Shown in pieces: positions 1 to 10,806 of a DNA stretch of 64,000 nucleotides. Each line of letters opens with the position of its first letter. The stretch's first letter is position 1. The notes beneath the pieces were generated by a model. That model saw nothing but the letters and a program-made list of their open reading frames with translations, made no database searches and was not told where the DNA came from. Source of the stretch: Steinernema hermaphroditum (Eukaryota; Nematoda; Chromadorea; Rhabditida; Steinernematidae); the NCBI GenBank assembly GCA_030435675.1, contig CM059625.1, forward strand, positions 13,268,001 through 13,332,000. The letters are read 5' to 3'. Position numbers and translations under genes: made by a program.

Positions 1-985
1 CGGGAGCGGCCTCGACAGGAGTGGCTTCGACGGGAGCAGCTTCGGCGGGGGCAGCTTCGACAGGGGTGGCCTCAACGGGGGCGGCCTCGATAGGAGCAGC
101 TTCGACAGGAGCAGCTTCGGCGGAGGCGGCCTCTACGGGAGCGGCTTCGGCGGAAGTGGCTTCAACTGGGGCGGCTTCCACGGGAGCAGCTTCGACAGGA
201 GCGGCTTCAGCGGGGGCGGCCTCTACGGGAGCGGCTTCCACGGGAGCAGCCTCAACCGGAGCGGCTTCGGCGGAGGCGGCCTCTACGGGAGCAGCTTCGG
301 CGGCGGCAGCTTCGACAGGGGCGGCCTCAACGGGGGCGGCCTCGATAGGAGCGGCTTCCACGGGAGCAGCCTCAACCGGAGCGGCTTCGGCGGAGGCGGC
401 CTCTACGGGAGCAGCTTCGGCGGGAGCGGCCTCGACAGGAGTGGCTTCGACGGGAGCAGCTTCGGCGGAAGTGGCTTCAACTGGGGCGGCTTCCACGGGA
501 GCAGCTTCGACAGGAGCGGCTTCGGCGGGGGCGGCCTCTACGGGAGCGGCTTCCACGGGAGCAGCCTCAACCGGAGCGGCTTCGGCGGAGGCGGCCTCTA
601 CGGGAGCAGCTTCGGCGGCGACAGCTTCGACAGGGGCGGCCTCAACGGGGGCGGCCTCGATAGGAGCAGCTTCGACAGGAGCGGCTTCCACTGGGGTGGC
701 CTCTACGGGAGCAGCTTCGGCGGGAGCAGCTTCGGCGGGAGCAGCCTCAACCGGGGCGGCCTCGACAGGAGCGGCCTCAACGGGAGCGGCTTCGGCGGGG
801 GCAGCTTCGGCGGGAGCAGCCTCAACCGGAGCGGCTTCTGTAGGTGCCGCCTCCTCGGGGGCGGTCTCAGTAGAGGGAGCAGATTCCTGGGGAACAGCTT
901 CAGCCGGAGCAGCGGCGGCCTCTTCAACGACTTGAGGTTCCTGAACGACCTCCTGCTGAACTTCCTTTCCTTCTTCGGCAGACAT
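1..985 (-). CDS. P-V/A-E-A-A pentapeptide repeat protein, partial (5' end)
   Basis: An open frame runs on the minus strand from an ATG at 985 to the window edge without a stop, so the 3' end is missing. The protein starts MSAEEGKEVQQEVVQEP, passes through a short Glu/Pro/Ala-rich segment and becomes a tandem array of five-residue units (APVEA or APAEA; 15 bp each) over about 850 bp. It is acidic, with no signal peptide or membrane segment, and is predicted to be disordered. A TTTCAG at about 1007-1012 (read on the minus strand) sits roughly 25 nt upstream of the ATG and fits a trans-splice acceptor. The long plus-strand reading frame over the same bases (Ala-Ser-Thr-Gly repeats) is a by-product of the repeat and is not a gene. 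I do not recognise a family; function unknown. Confidence 0.7.
   Translation of the reverse strand, partial: MSAEEGKEVQQEVVQEPQVVEEAAAAPAEAVPQESAPSTETAPEEAAPTEAAPVEAAPAEAAPAEAAPVEAAPVEAAPVEAAPAEAAPAEAAPVEATPVEAAPVEAAPIEAAPVEAAPVEAVAAEAAPVEAASAEAAPVEAAPVEAAPVEAAPAEAAPVEAAPVEAAPVEATSAEAAPVEATPVEAAPAEAAPVEAASAEAAPVEAAPVEAAPIEAAPVEAAPVEAAAAEAAPVEAASAEAAPVEAAPVEAAPVEAAPAEAAPVEAAPVEAAPVEATSAEAAPVEAASAEAAPVEAAPIEAAPVEATPVEAAPAEAAPVEATPVEAAP
20..860. repeat. 15-bp coding tandem repeat with higher-order copies
   Basis: Imperfect 15-bp units repeat in phase with the minus-strand reading frame and encode five-residue P-V/A-E-A-A units. Larger blocks also recur: the segment around 250-305 reappears near 370-425 and 565-615, at offsets of about 120 and 195 bp, both multiples of 15. 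This suggests expansion by segmental duplication or unequal crossing-over of multi-unit blocks. Confidence 0.85.
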
Positions 986-3571
986 GATAGATATCGACTA
1001 CTGTCTGAAAGTAGATGGTTCTGAATGCAGTAGAGAATGCCAGATGTGACGCCGAAACTGATCCGGTAGCCCTAAGCTCCGACTATATTAACGCCTGAAG
1101 GGGGCGGAGTGCGGAGTTTTTGTCGGAGGAGGAGCAATCATGGTCGAAATTCACGTGGGCCTGTCTGCCCTCTCGATTTCCTCCGTTCTTTCCGAATCGT
1201 ACTTCGCCGGTCGAGCGACCGATCGAGGATGAATCGTGCTAAAGCCCAAATTGCTCGTGCCATACGGACAGTTTTTGCCATATCTGAAATTTTCTGATAA
1301 CAGAAGAAGGAAGAGACGAGGCATTGACACTGATCTGCGACGACACGATCGAGGTTCAGTCGCACGTTGTGCAGTCGCAAAAAAACAGTTGCAACAATCG
1401 CCGAAGATCGTTCGGAGTTGCGAATGCGATTAGTGCACCCAGCATGACAGGCCGAACTAATCGCATGAGAACGGGGATCACCCGACGGGTTACGGTAGCT
1501 AGCCACAGGTGTAAACATTTTATTTTCGTCTCAAATTGTTAACTTAATCATTGACCATCGGCACCGGACGACTGAGTGCACTCATGTTGTGAGACGCTGA
1601 ATTTGTGAAACACCAACTGCGTTCCTGAGTCATATGATGTGGCTGCTGTCCACACAAACAAGCTCAGCAATCGGATTAAATTGCTCAATCGCCTTCCGTT
1701 TCACTGTGCAGTCGAGAAACTTGCGGCGGTGTCTGATTGCGCCTACAGAAGTTGTTCCTTGTGCCGGAACGATGACGTCGCCACAGTTGCAACCGAAGAA
1801 CTCAGGGTGACGCAACAAGTGGGCCGCCACAGCTGGCGCCTGCGGATGGAGTGTGCATACGGTGTCGGCGACCGAGTGGGGGCGATGATCTGCCTCCCGA
1901 CTGACGAGAAGCTTTTTGTGCACTTTGCCAGAATGTCCAAGCCGTGGGAAATTCGAGCCATAGGCTACGCAGCCCATCGGCATTTCTATGTCCTCAAATA
2001 CGTACTCGTACAAGTGATAAGCTGGACACAATGGGTTCGTTCTTCGAACGTCCACTTTTTGGACGAAAGACATTGCGCTCTGTCAATCACAGCTAATAAT
2101 AGATTCTTTTGAGGGTGCAATTTCTTAGCTCATAATTCTGCAGGCTCAGAGGATGGTGCAAATGGATTTTGTGTCGATGGCGACAGATGCTTTGCGTTCT
2201 CGGTTTTTTTATTTGCAACAACTCAGCAACGCCGGAATTCTTCACTCCGCAAACCGAGAGGATCGGCGCAACGCATGTCATGTGTCTCAAAAAGAGTTTT
2301 TACGGTTTCGCCTCGTCGAGAAGTTTACGACCTGTGCTTGCTTGGTCCGCTCCCACTAGTTAAATGAGTGGAAAGAGCAGTTTTTTGGACACCGGAAAAT
2401 AAACAAAACGGCGTGGAATCTTTCAGGACTGTCGAAAAAAGAGACCCGCTTGAAGGAGCCATTGATGTCCGCTGGCAAGCTTTGTGGAAGTGTGCTGTTT
2501 ATTCTGTGTACAAACGGAATTGATAAATTTCGAGGAGTCGTGGCTCAGACGAGCTTTGATCACTTGTTGGTTCAACTCCTCTAATATAACTTGATGCTGA
2601 GGACGAAAGCGAAATGTAAATAAACGAACGTCTCGCCGATCATCGCTTCCTTTCGGAATCGCATTGTTTTATGCTTTTTACAAACAGATGTCACTAGCCT
2701 GTGGGCGCGGAAAACCGGCCTCCCTAGATGTGAAGTGCACGATAAACGTGTTGGGTACACTCGAAAAATATGTTTCTATTTTCGGGATCGGCATCTGGTA
2801 TCAGCAGAGTTCGCATCACCGTCATCGGTGCGTGATGATTGGTTTTCTGATGACTCTTCACATGCTCTACCCATGTGACTAACGATACATTCAGTCCATC
2901 AGCTGCCGGTGATCGGCGTCAAAGTGCAGGGACGCCTCGTAAAATCAGTGCAACAAACTCATTCCGAAGCTGTGAAACTCGAGTTGCTCAAAGATGTTAT
3001 GCAGTTGTGGCACAGACGAGTTGATTAGATTTACGCTCGTAAGGACTTCCTTTCGTCCGAGTCTATCTTCACAGGACGCTGGAGGCGTTGGAGAGAAAGA
3101 CCATGCACGTGAAGAGGCTTTGTTGGACTTCTTCACCCGTTGCACTGAACACCAATCGGCCAGAAACATAAGGAGCTGTGAGATATGTCTTAAGAAAGGA
3201 CCTCCCATGTCGCCATTGTTGTGGCCGATTACCATGACAACGAGTGGTGACCTGCGCCAGTCGGTGCACCGAGAATCGGAGATAATGTGCTATTACGGAT
3301 ACCGGCTGACTGTGGGCTCTTCGGTCACACAGTCAGAGGGTCACTTCCTGCGGGCCTATTCGATGTTTCAACCCTCACACCGCCGTGCTCGTTATCGCTG
3401 TTGAGTGGATCACCTGGCAATAGGCAAATAAATGTCGGCGGAACTTGAGTGGAATGTGACAAATAAACAAATATCACATAAGGCGTAATTGCTCAATTAT
3501 TTGGCTTTGAGAGCGTGTGAAAGGAAGCCCTTAGGGAGCAATTGTCAAAAGTGAAAAGGAGTGTCCGTCCG
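986..3571. other. 2.6-kb gap before the CNG gene; no firm gene
   Basis: No known family is recognisable here. Two places carry overlapping open frames on both strands: 1630-2112 (147 codons minus, 157 plus) and 2945-3404 (96 minus, 136 plus). The minus-strand frames have ordinary-looking codon use, but there is no homology signal that I can see and no clear exon structure. The stretch must also hold the upstream regions of the repeat gene and of the CNG gene. Confidence 0.5.
1630..2073 (-). CDS. Possible single-exon hypothetical protein (147 codons)
   Basis: A minus-strand frame opens with MSFVQKVDVRRTNPLCPAYH and closes at a TGA at 1630. Third positions favour C/G much as in the real genes nearby, and a TTGACAG precedes the ATG by 6 nt. 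Against it, a 157-codon frame overlaps on the plus strand, no domain is recognisable, and no flanking exon is evident. It could be chance, a relic, or a lineage-specific gene. Confidence 0.25.
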   Translation of the reverse strand: MSFVQKVDVRRTNPLCPAYHLYEYVFEDIEMPMGCVAYGSNFPRLGHSGKVHKKLLVSREADHRPHSVADTVCTLHPQAPAVAAHLLRHPEFFGCNCGDVIVPAQGTTSVGAIRHRRKFLDCTVKRKAIEQFNPIAELVCVDSSHII

Positions 3572-3598
3572 TTTCAGACGATGCCTACGTGGGGCTAG
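3572..3598 (+). promoter_or_regulatory. Trans-splice-like acceptor and 5-codon upstream ORF before the CNG start
   Basis: TTTCAG at 3572-3577 looks like a spliced-leader acceptor. The first ATG after it (3581) opens a tiny frame, MPTWG-stop, that ends at 3598, six nt before the ATG (3604) used for the channel. Ribosomes would have to reinitiate or leak past this uORF, so it may lower translation. Confidence 0.4.
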
Positions 3599-3603
3599 CC
3601 GTT

Positions 3604-6600
3604 ATGCGCAATGCAGACGGAGATCGCCTGGCTGCAGGCACTTCCGTTAATCACCCCTCCCCGGCTCAAGAAGGGGAGGAGGGTGGCGAATCGGCGGGAA
3701 GACCGACTTTTGCCAATCTGGTTAAGACAACAATTGTATGTCCATTTGTATAATTGACCTTTCGGTCGTAGTGTTTCACTCTGCCCTCAAAGCACCTTTC
3801 CTCGTCTAGATGATGCGCAATTGGCTGATATCGGCCGACGACCGACCAGATAACAACAATTCGGATTTGAACACCACTCTCGTCTTCCAGCCACAGACTC
3901 AGCCGCAAACGGACTCCAATAACGTTAATCGAGCCGCCAACAGCGACGCCTTACGGCGACCGGGTGTTGTCACAGGTAAAGAACGTGCCACTCCCGTCGT
4001 GTGAGCGTCGTCTGCACGGTATTCCTCCGCTGAACGGATCGTTTTCCTCCGGCACGTGCCTAGTCATAAAGTTTGCTCCTTACGCCGATAACGACTACTT
4101 TTGCTTCCGCTAAGATAACATTCCGGGTGCACAACGATCGACTAAATCACGTATAGCTAATTAACCAGATAACCCTCAGGTCAAAGAGAACCATGTTAGT
4201 CGTTTAGAAAACGAAACGGAGGCTCAAACTGAAGTTAGACCAAACCGGAGAAAACGGTTAAAGGATGCGGGTAAAACAAAATTGCGGTAAGCATTTCGCA
4301 CGTTTGTTCCTCTTCTAATCCTTCAAGTCTTTTCAGAAAATTGTGGACACTTACCGTGAGTCCAACGTCAAATTTTTATTATTTCTGGGAAGGTGTGGTA
4401 ACAGCCGGGTGCTTATACAACTTATTCATAATGGTGCTTTACGTGTTCGACGACTTCGAACTTTATCAGGTGGAGTGGTCAATGGGAAACTATTTCTTCG
4501 ATGTTTGCTTTGTTGTGGATATCTTCGTTAGGTCCCGAAAAAGTAAGTGTCGCCGAGCAAAAGCGCATTCAGTGGAGCCTTGTGTAGCGTACCTCAGCGA
4601 AGGAAGCGAAGTCAGGGACATCAAGGCCCTCATGATGCACTACGTCGGGACCATCGAATTTGCTCTGGATATTCTATGCCTACTGCCATGCGAGTTGATC
4701 AGCCTTGTGATCGCCTTTCAATCTTCATTTCTGCGCCTTAATCGTCTTCTCAAAAGCCATACCATCTGGGAGTTCTCGGAACGAGCGCAGTTCCGCACGA
4801 ACTATCCACATGGTATGCGCATCCTCATGCTCATAGTTACTTGTTACATTCTGTTCCACATCAACGCATCCGTTTATTTTACGCTCAGTCGAATGAAAAA
4901 TATGACGAGTAAGCAGCGAAGCGAACCGTTCATGACCTCCTAATTCGATTTTGCAGGCAGCGATAGAGCTGAGTGGATCTTCACTTACACAAAAAATGCG
5001 AACCCCATGCTACCGACCTGCCGAACGCTGTCGCCGATTCAAGACGACTCAGACTGCAACTGGGACGAAACCGGCATCGAAATCGAGAACAGAGGCAGGC
5101 ACATTCCCGAGCTCGTTACGTACTGGTCCAATCGGTAATCTCCACGCTTCTGGAACCGTTCTGATGCGTCCCCTCCCAGGTCGATTACCATCCAATGCAG
5201 CAATTTCCTGCGCCAATACTCGCTGAGCATCTATTGGTCCGCGCTCACGTTAACGACATGTGGCCAGCAGGTTGCGTCTCTCTTGCACTACCGTAGTCAT
5301 ACTAATTGCACCCAATTACAGCCTTACCCCAACGCCTGGGAGCAAAATGCACTCGAAATTGTCGACACCGTCATCGGACTTATCGTGTTCGCAGTGATCG
5401 TGGGCAGCGTAGGCAACATCGTCTCCACGATGAACATCGTTAGATCGAAGTATCAGGAGATGATGGATGGTCTCAAGTTCTACATGCTGTACAGGTGGGA
5501 CATGTTCCGAAATCGGGTGATCCACCTACGCCCTTTTGAATTGCGCCTTTCCAAAAGCCATTGCGAATCAAAGGCTTGTTGTCCTGTGATTGGGGATTAC
5601 CCGGCGGCGCTCTCGTCTCAAAGGGCATCTGGACAATGAGCACGAATTAAATAAGCACTTTTAATGATGTCCCCGCCGATACCGCAGCGGTGCGTTAAGC
5701 CGGAAAATATTAAATCCGCTATAGCCCGAGGGCGCCTCCTGTTTCCGGTCATTCTGAAGTGCATTATGTGAATTTTGGGCTTAACGAGGGACGAGAAATC
5801 AGAACGTGGAGGAAACGACAGGATCGCCCAGTGGGTTAAAGCGCACAGAAAGGGCATCAAAACAACATCTGAAAGCGTCATCGATCTAGAATCCGCAATG
5901 AAAAACGCTGAACGATTTGAATGTCAGTTGCTCAAACTGCTGACCAGCGGCTGTGATAAAGGGAGAGTTTTTAACGACTTACGAGCACACACAATTGCGA
6001 AATGCCAGATTCGAAAAACACGATCGAGGGACTTTTGCCGAAACACAGTTTTACACCGACCTAGAAGACGGAAGTGGACGAAACGACCCTTTTCCATATG
6101 GTTTCAATCCGAAAACTGATACGTTTCCTGCCATTATGAAAGTTAAGACCCATTGAAATGAACGTTTTTATCAAACTGGGACCTGAAAATTCCCGTACTC
6201 GAGGAATTAGATCAACGTTTTTTTTGAAAGTGAATCAAATCTGACGTTGGCATTTTTCTTTGCTTCTAGAATAGAAAGACGGCCTCTTCCATTTGGATGC
6301 ATCATCCTATGTTTCAAAGGTCAGCTAGGAATTCCACGGCAATTCTGTGTCACTTTCCCTCGTGCATCATCATCACAGAACGTGCGCGGGCGCGTCTCTT
6401 TTGGCGGTGACTCAAACGTCGACAGTCTGAAAATCTCGGATGATCCAAAACGGAACACCGCTGAGTTGGCAACGGCGACCCGATGGCGACAGGCGTTGAC
6501 TCATTCGATCGCCCAATTCAGTCACCATCCGCCGGTCGAACTTCTCTTATCCTAGGGGGACTGGTAAGACAATAGGGACCTTTCAAGACAAGACAGAATC

Positions 6601-9600
6601 CCAACAAATTGTTCAAAAGTACATTGTGTTCTAATTGCATCTTACGGCTAAACTAACCCTCATCCGCAGACTTGAACACTTCTATGTTTGGGAATTACGC
6701 AAGAACCGTAGGGACAGGCAACATTAGCAAGAATGCCACTTAGGTGACAGATGACGCGAGTGCTACTATTCCTCTAATTACAGAAAAGCTTAAGATAGGG
6801 AGAATCTTTATTGTCAGCTCCATTTTCGAAAGGTGTTTGTGACATCGATTTAAGTGGACAGAACACATATGCACGACCAGCGTTTTGTACACAAAAGGTG
6901 GCAGAGAACATTGTGCACATCACCGCTATCATTAAAGGAAAAAGCGCTCATCTCTGTTAGTTCTATTTTAGTGCGCTTTGTATTTTCGATCTGTTGATCA
7001 ATGTGCTCTCCAGAAACCGTCATCAAGGTGTTTTTCTTTAGCAACCCATGTATTGAATTTGCGATATTGAACTGACGGCCGCGGGTGGTGTAGGTTGAAA
7101 CCATTTCGCAACTGCTTACAGTTGACCGCGCAATTGAACTGCGAATTTGCCTTGCGATGATAATCGTTTTCCGACAGTCGCATAGCATTTTAAGATTCGT
7201 TCACTCGGCATTTTAAACTGCAAAGCATCGAGGCAAAGCAATTAACCGCAATAGTAATTGAACTTTTTTCGATCGATGTACTTTCTGGGAAATCTGGAAT
7301 CGTTATTTATTTTTATGTATTATATTTCAGTTCACTTCTATTGAAACATTTCGGGTTGCTCAGCAGAGGAACCTTCACAAGTCCGTGATTACAAATAGTG
7401 CTAGATTGTGGGACGGGGAATGACTGACCATTTCACAGACTGCCTTCTCTGATAAGCACGCTCTTTCCAAGCATCTTTCCAATAACCCACTGAAACTACA
7501 GCAGCAAACCGTATAAAAATAGAGCTGTCCGGGCTTACTATGCATGCACAGCGCACAAATTTGATGTTGCACAATGTTTTTCGGCTGATAACCTGTTTCC
7601 GTAAGTACTTCTCCGGACAAACGCTCCGAAAACACTGTACTTGCTTCACGTGGTGTATCGTCAGCTGTTTGGCAGTTTGCTCATTTCCACTCAGCCCTTC
7701 GCACTTATTTTTGGCAACAGAAAGAGTGCGTTTGACCCATCGACAACATCTGAACTTCGGGGAAACACCTTCCACTGAGTGCAATAGTGTGATGATCCCC
7801 CGCAGTGACAATGCTCTGAGCACGGCGGCTGTTTGTCCCTGCCATGTTTGCAAAACAACTGGCCTTCACATCAAATCTCTCAAGAAAACGGCGGTTGTCA
7901 GAGGTTCCCTCGATCTCGTTTCACGCTCGCGCGGTTGCTGTGGGAAAAGCACGACGTTTCCCGAAAACAATCTTAGCCAAACAGGGCTTGTTGTGATGCG
8001 CGCGGCGATTCTTCTTCCCATTGTTTACTTTCGGCGTCAGCGCTGTTTTTTTGCGGATGCAAAGAGGAGAACTCACAGAGATCAAAAATGTCAGGCCCCT
8101 TTAGTGACGGGAATAAAATATATCGCAATGCTGCATTCCATCTTCTTGACGCCGACTCTTCGACAAATAACATCATCCATTGCATATGAACATGGTGATC
8201 ATCAAAACACATAATGTGCCCAGTGGATTGCAACTGCATTTGCTGGGAGTCTGCTCAACGCCCTCAAGTAATTAACCATCGTTGTTTACCCTCTCGGCCG
8301 TCGTCCTATTTAATTAAAGTCACACAAACAACTTTGCATCAAGCGAAAAAATGATTCTAAGGCCATTTTAATTTATGAGTTCCCCCTTTGAGCAGAGATC
8401 GGAGATGATACAGTGTCTCAGGTTTATTTTAAAAGTAGGACACTATAATTAGCTTTGCTGGCCATTTAGATGTCCTAACGTTCAATCAACTTCAAGCTAG
8501 CGAGTTGGCATCCCACTTAATCATTTGCTGTCGAATGTTTGGTTCAAAATTCCATTCTATCGCCGCCTTTCATCAATAACGTTTCTTGTGAAATGATTCC
8601 AATCACATTCATAGATTATCCACTTTTTCCTTTCAGAAACGTCGATCCTAGAATCCAAAGACGCGTTGTGTCCTGCATAGAATATGATTATAACGTGCGG
8701 GTTAAGCAGGACGAAAAGGTTTGATAGGTTGCGATAAGGCGACCCTACAATCGGTCATTTCAAGGAGATCTTCCATACACTTCCTCCACGACTGCAAGGT
8801 GAAATGGCGGTGCAATTACATATGGAAGCTCTGAAGAGGGTCGAATTGCTAAACGTATCGGGATTAACCGGTAGACCGCTTCGATTTTATCTTTAGGAAC
8901 TAGAAGCGGGACTTCTGTACGAACTGGTCCTTCGCCTTCATCAGCAGATGCTCGTTCCAGGCGACTATTTGTGCCGAAAAGGGGAACCTGCCAAGGTACA
9001 CAAAACCGTTATGCAGACAGAAAATTGAAAATCACTTCTAGGAGATGTACATCAACAAGCAAGGCCTTCTGCAAAGAGAGAGCGACAGTGGAGTGTACAC
9101 AAATCTTAAAGAAGGCTCCGTCATCGGCGAACTTTCCATTTTGAAGATCGAAAGGGACGGAATGCTGGCCAAACGACGCCACACGGTTCGATCCGTGGGA
9201 TACACAGAAGTGTACATTCTGAAAAGGGAGGACGTCACCGAGGTGCTGCAGGACTATCCTGTGGTGAGGGAGCAACTTCACGATAAAGGTGAACATTCAC
9301 ATAAGAACTGCTAAGGCGCTGAATAGCTATATCTGACGATGCTTAACACTTTTAGACAAGAATTATTATAGTAGATTAGGTATCACATGGGTAAATTGCT
9401 CTGAAACAAATATGTGCTGAAGGGAGTATTCGAGAGACCGACAATTCCATTTGGTGGAGGACACTCACTTGCGGTCAAGTTGCAAAAACTGACTGTCTTA
9501 GTTTTTGCTCAGTTTTTGCACATCCTCGTAACCGCGCACATCATTACGATCATCTTTGGCTGGAAAATAAACGATCGCCAGATGATCTGACCGTTTTTTT

Positions 9601-10133
9601 TGCGTTGAAAAATTGCCGACCGTATCCAAAGTGCATCTGCCATCGAATGCAATGCGATTAATCATTGGTTTCTTCGAAATTGCTCTGACACTCGTTTCGG
9701 CAGACGAATATAAGTGACGCCTATATGATTGCTGTGACAACATTCCAGTAAACATGTCAAAATTGGAGATTCTCCTGATAGTATGCCGGATGAAATGCAT
9801 TTCCTCTGCACTTAACGGCGAAAGATTACAGCGCACAACATAATGTTAATGAGCGACGACTACGATAGCACGTGCAACGTGGGAATGTGGTCGAAGAGTC
9901 TGGAAGAGAAGTTGGGTTACCTCGAAGACACACTTGACATTCTGGACCACGATGTCTCCATCCTCTTCAACGATTACCTTGTACGTGGAACCTCTTTCCT
10001 CAACTACTCATGTTACCCCTTCCAGGAGTCAAGCGTTGCCTTAAAACAATCGACGACGATGTTGGAAGAAACGTACAAAAAACACTATCAGGAAATAAAA
10101 CGGGATTACGCTTTGCGGTCGCAAGACCAATGA
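3604..10133 (+). CDS. Cyclic-nucleotide-gated cation channel subunit (CNG-3/CHE-6-like)
   Basis: Model: 3604-3720, 3810-3975, 4169-4286, 4337-4908, 4957-5134, 5180-5270, 5322-5494, 8637-8718, 8765-8854, 8897-8995, 9042-9288, 9832-9980, 10026-10133. All joins keep phase and give 729 aa. In order it shows a disordered N-terminus containing MMRNWLISADDRP, a basic pre-S1 linker, S1 to S6, C-linker (NVDPRIQRRV, EIFHTLPPRLQ), a cyclic-nucleotide-binding domain (EMYINKQG, IGELSIL, RSVGYTEVY) and a C-terminal coiled coil (LEEKLGYLEDTLDILDH) like the CNGA leucine zipper. It acts in the membrane, conducting cations when cGMP or cAMP binds. The pore reads LTLTTCGQQPYP rather than the usual TTIGETP, so the pore glutamate is absent. 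That suggests a modulatory subunit or altered conductance (inference). C. elegans CNG-3 and CHE-6 are the closest in kind, from memory. The main uncertainties are the start and two in-frame introns. Confidence 0.85.
5495..8636 (+). other. 3.1-kb intron of the CNG gene
   Basis: This intron separates the end of S6 (exon ending in MLYR) from the C-linker exon, and is over 30 times longer than most introns in the window. It contains a 224-codon plus-strand open frame (7540-8214) and a pair of adjacent open frames in different phases (5775-6119 and 5953-6156). None has a recognisable domain. A nested gene, regulatory elements or an old insertion are all possible. Confidence 0.6.
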
Positions 10134-10806
10134 GTGTGTTGTTTATGTTTGGAGTCTTTACTTCAGATAAAAGCTTCATCTTACTAGACTAAACAAAATA
10201 AGCCAATTAGGTTGAGGATGGGAAGGAAGTACGTTTATGCGAAAATAAGTAAGTAGGTGATAGGGAAGAAAATAGCTTCGAGACCAAACATAAAGCAGGA
10301 ATGAACTACTACTCGTAAAGGGTGCTGTGCTCGGAGTTCACTGTCAGTGTCAGTCGAGAGAGTTCTACAGGGCAAAGAACTGGTGAATCAGTGAGAGTTT
10401 CTAAAGAGCGGAGGAAAGAGGTAATGAACGACGCACAATGCCAATAGCAACAAATTATAGCAATCCTAGGAAATAGACTGGCAGAACGGGAGTGCCGAGA
10501 TTCGCGTCAGAACCAAAACTGCACGTTGCGAGCAGCAGAGTCGGTAGGAGGCAGTCAAAACAGTAGGCCAAAATCAGAAAGCCCAGTTAATCACAAGAAT
10601 GAATAAGCGTCTGAGTCGTTGAAAACAAAAAATAAAAGAAAGGGGCCTATAGACAGTACAAACTAGTTATTAGCAATTATTCGGGTTAGAGATAGTTCCG
10701 TAAAGCGAAAACGGCTGGTAGCAGGAGTAGGAGGACGGACGAGACGGCCAGTGACGAAGCGGAGCACCTAAGAGTTGGTCATCTCTGAGACCAAAAATTT
10801 CAACAC
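10134..10806. other. Purine-rich intergenic stretch between convergent genes
   Basis: This stretch lies between the convergent 3' ends of the CNG channel (+) and the EGF-like gene (-). The plus strand is strongly purine-biased (runs of A and G with short GTAAG-like strings). I see no coding exon. It probably holds the two 3' untranslated regions, and possibly one further 3' exon of the EGF-like gene. Confidence 0.45.

Noticed and set aside
21..935. Plus-strand 304-codon Ala-Ser-Thr-Gly frame
   Set aside because: It is the antisense of an in-phase 15-bp repeat whose minus strand starts with a proper ATG, non-repetitive N-terminus and trans-splice-like acceptor.
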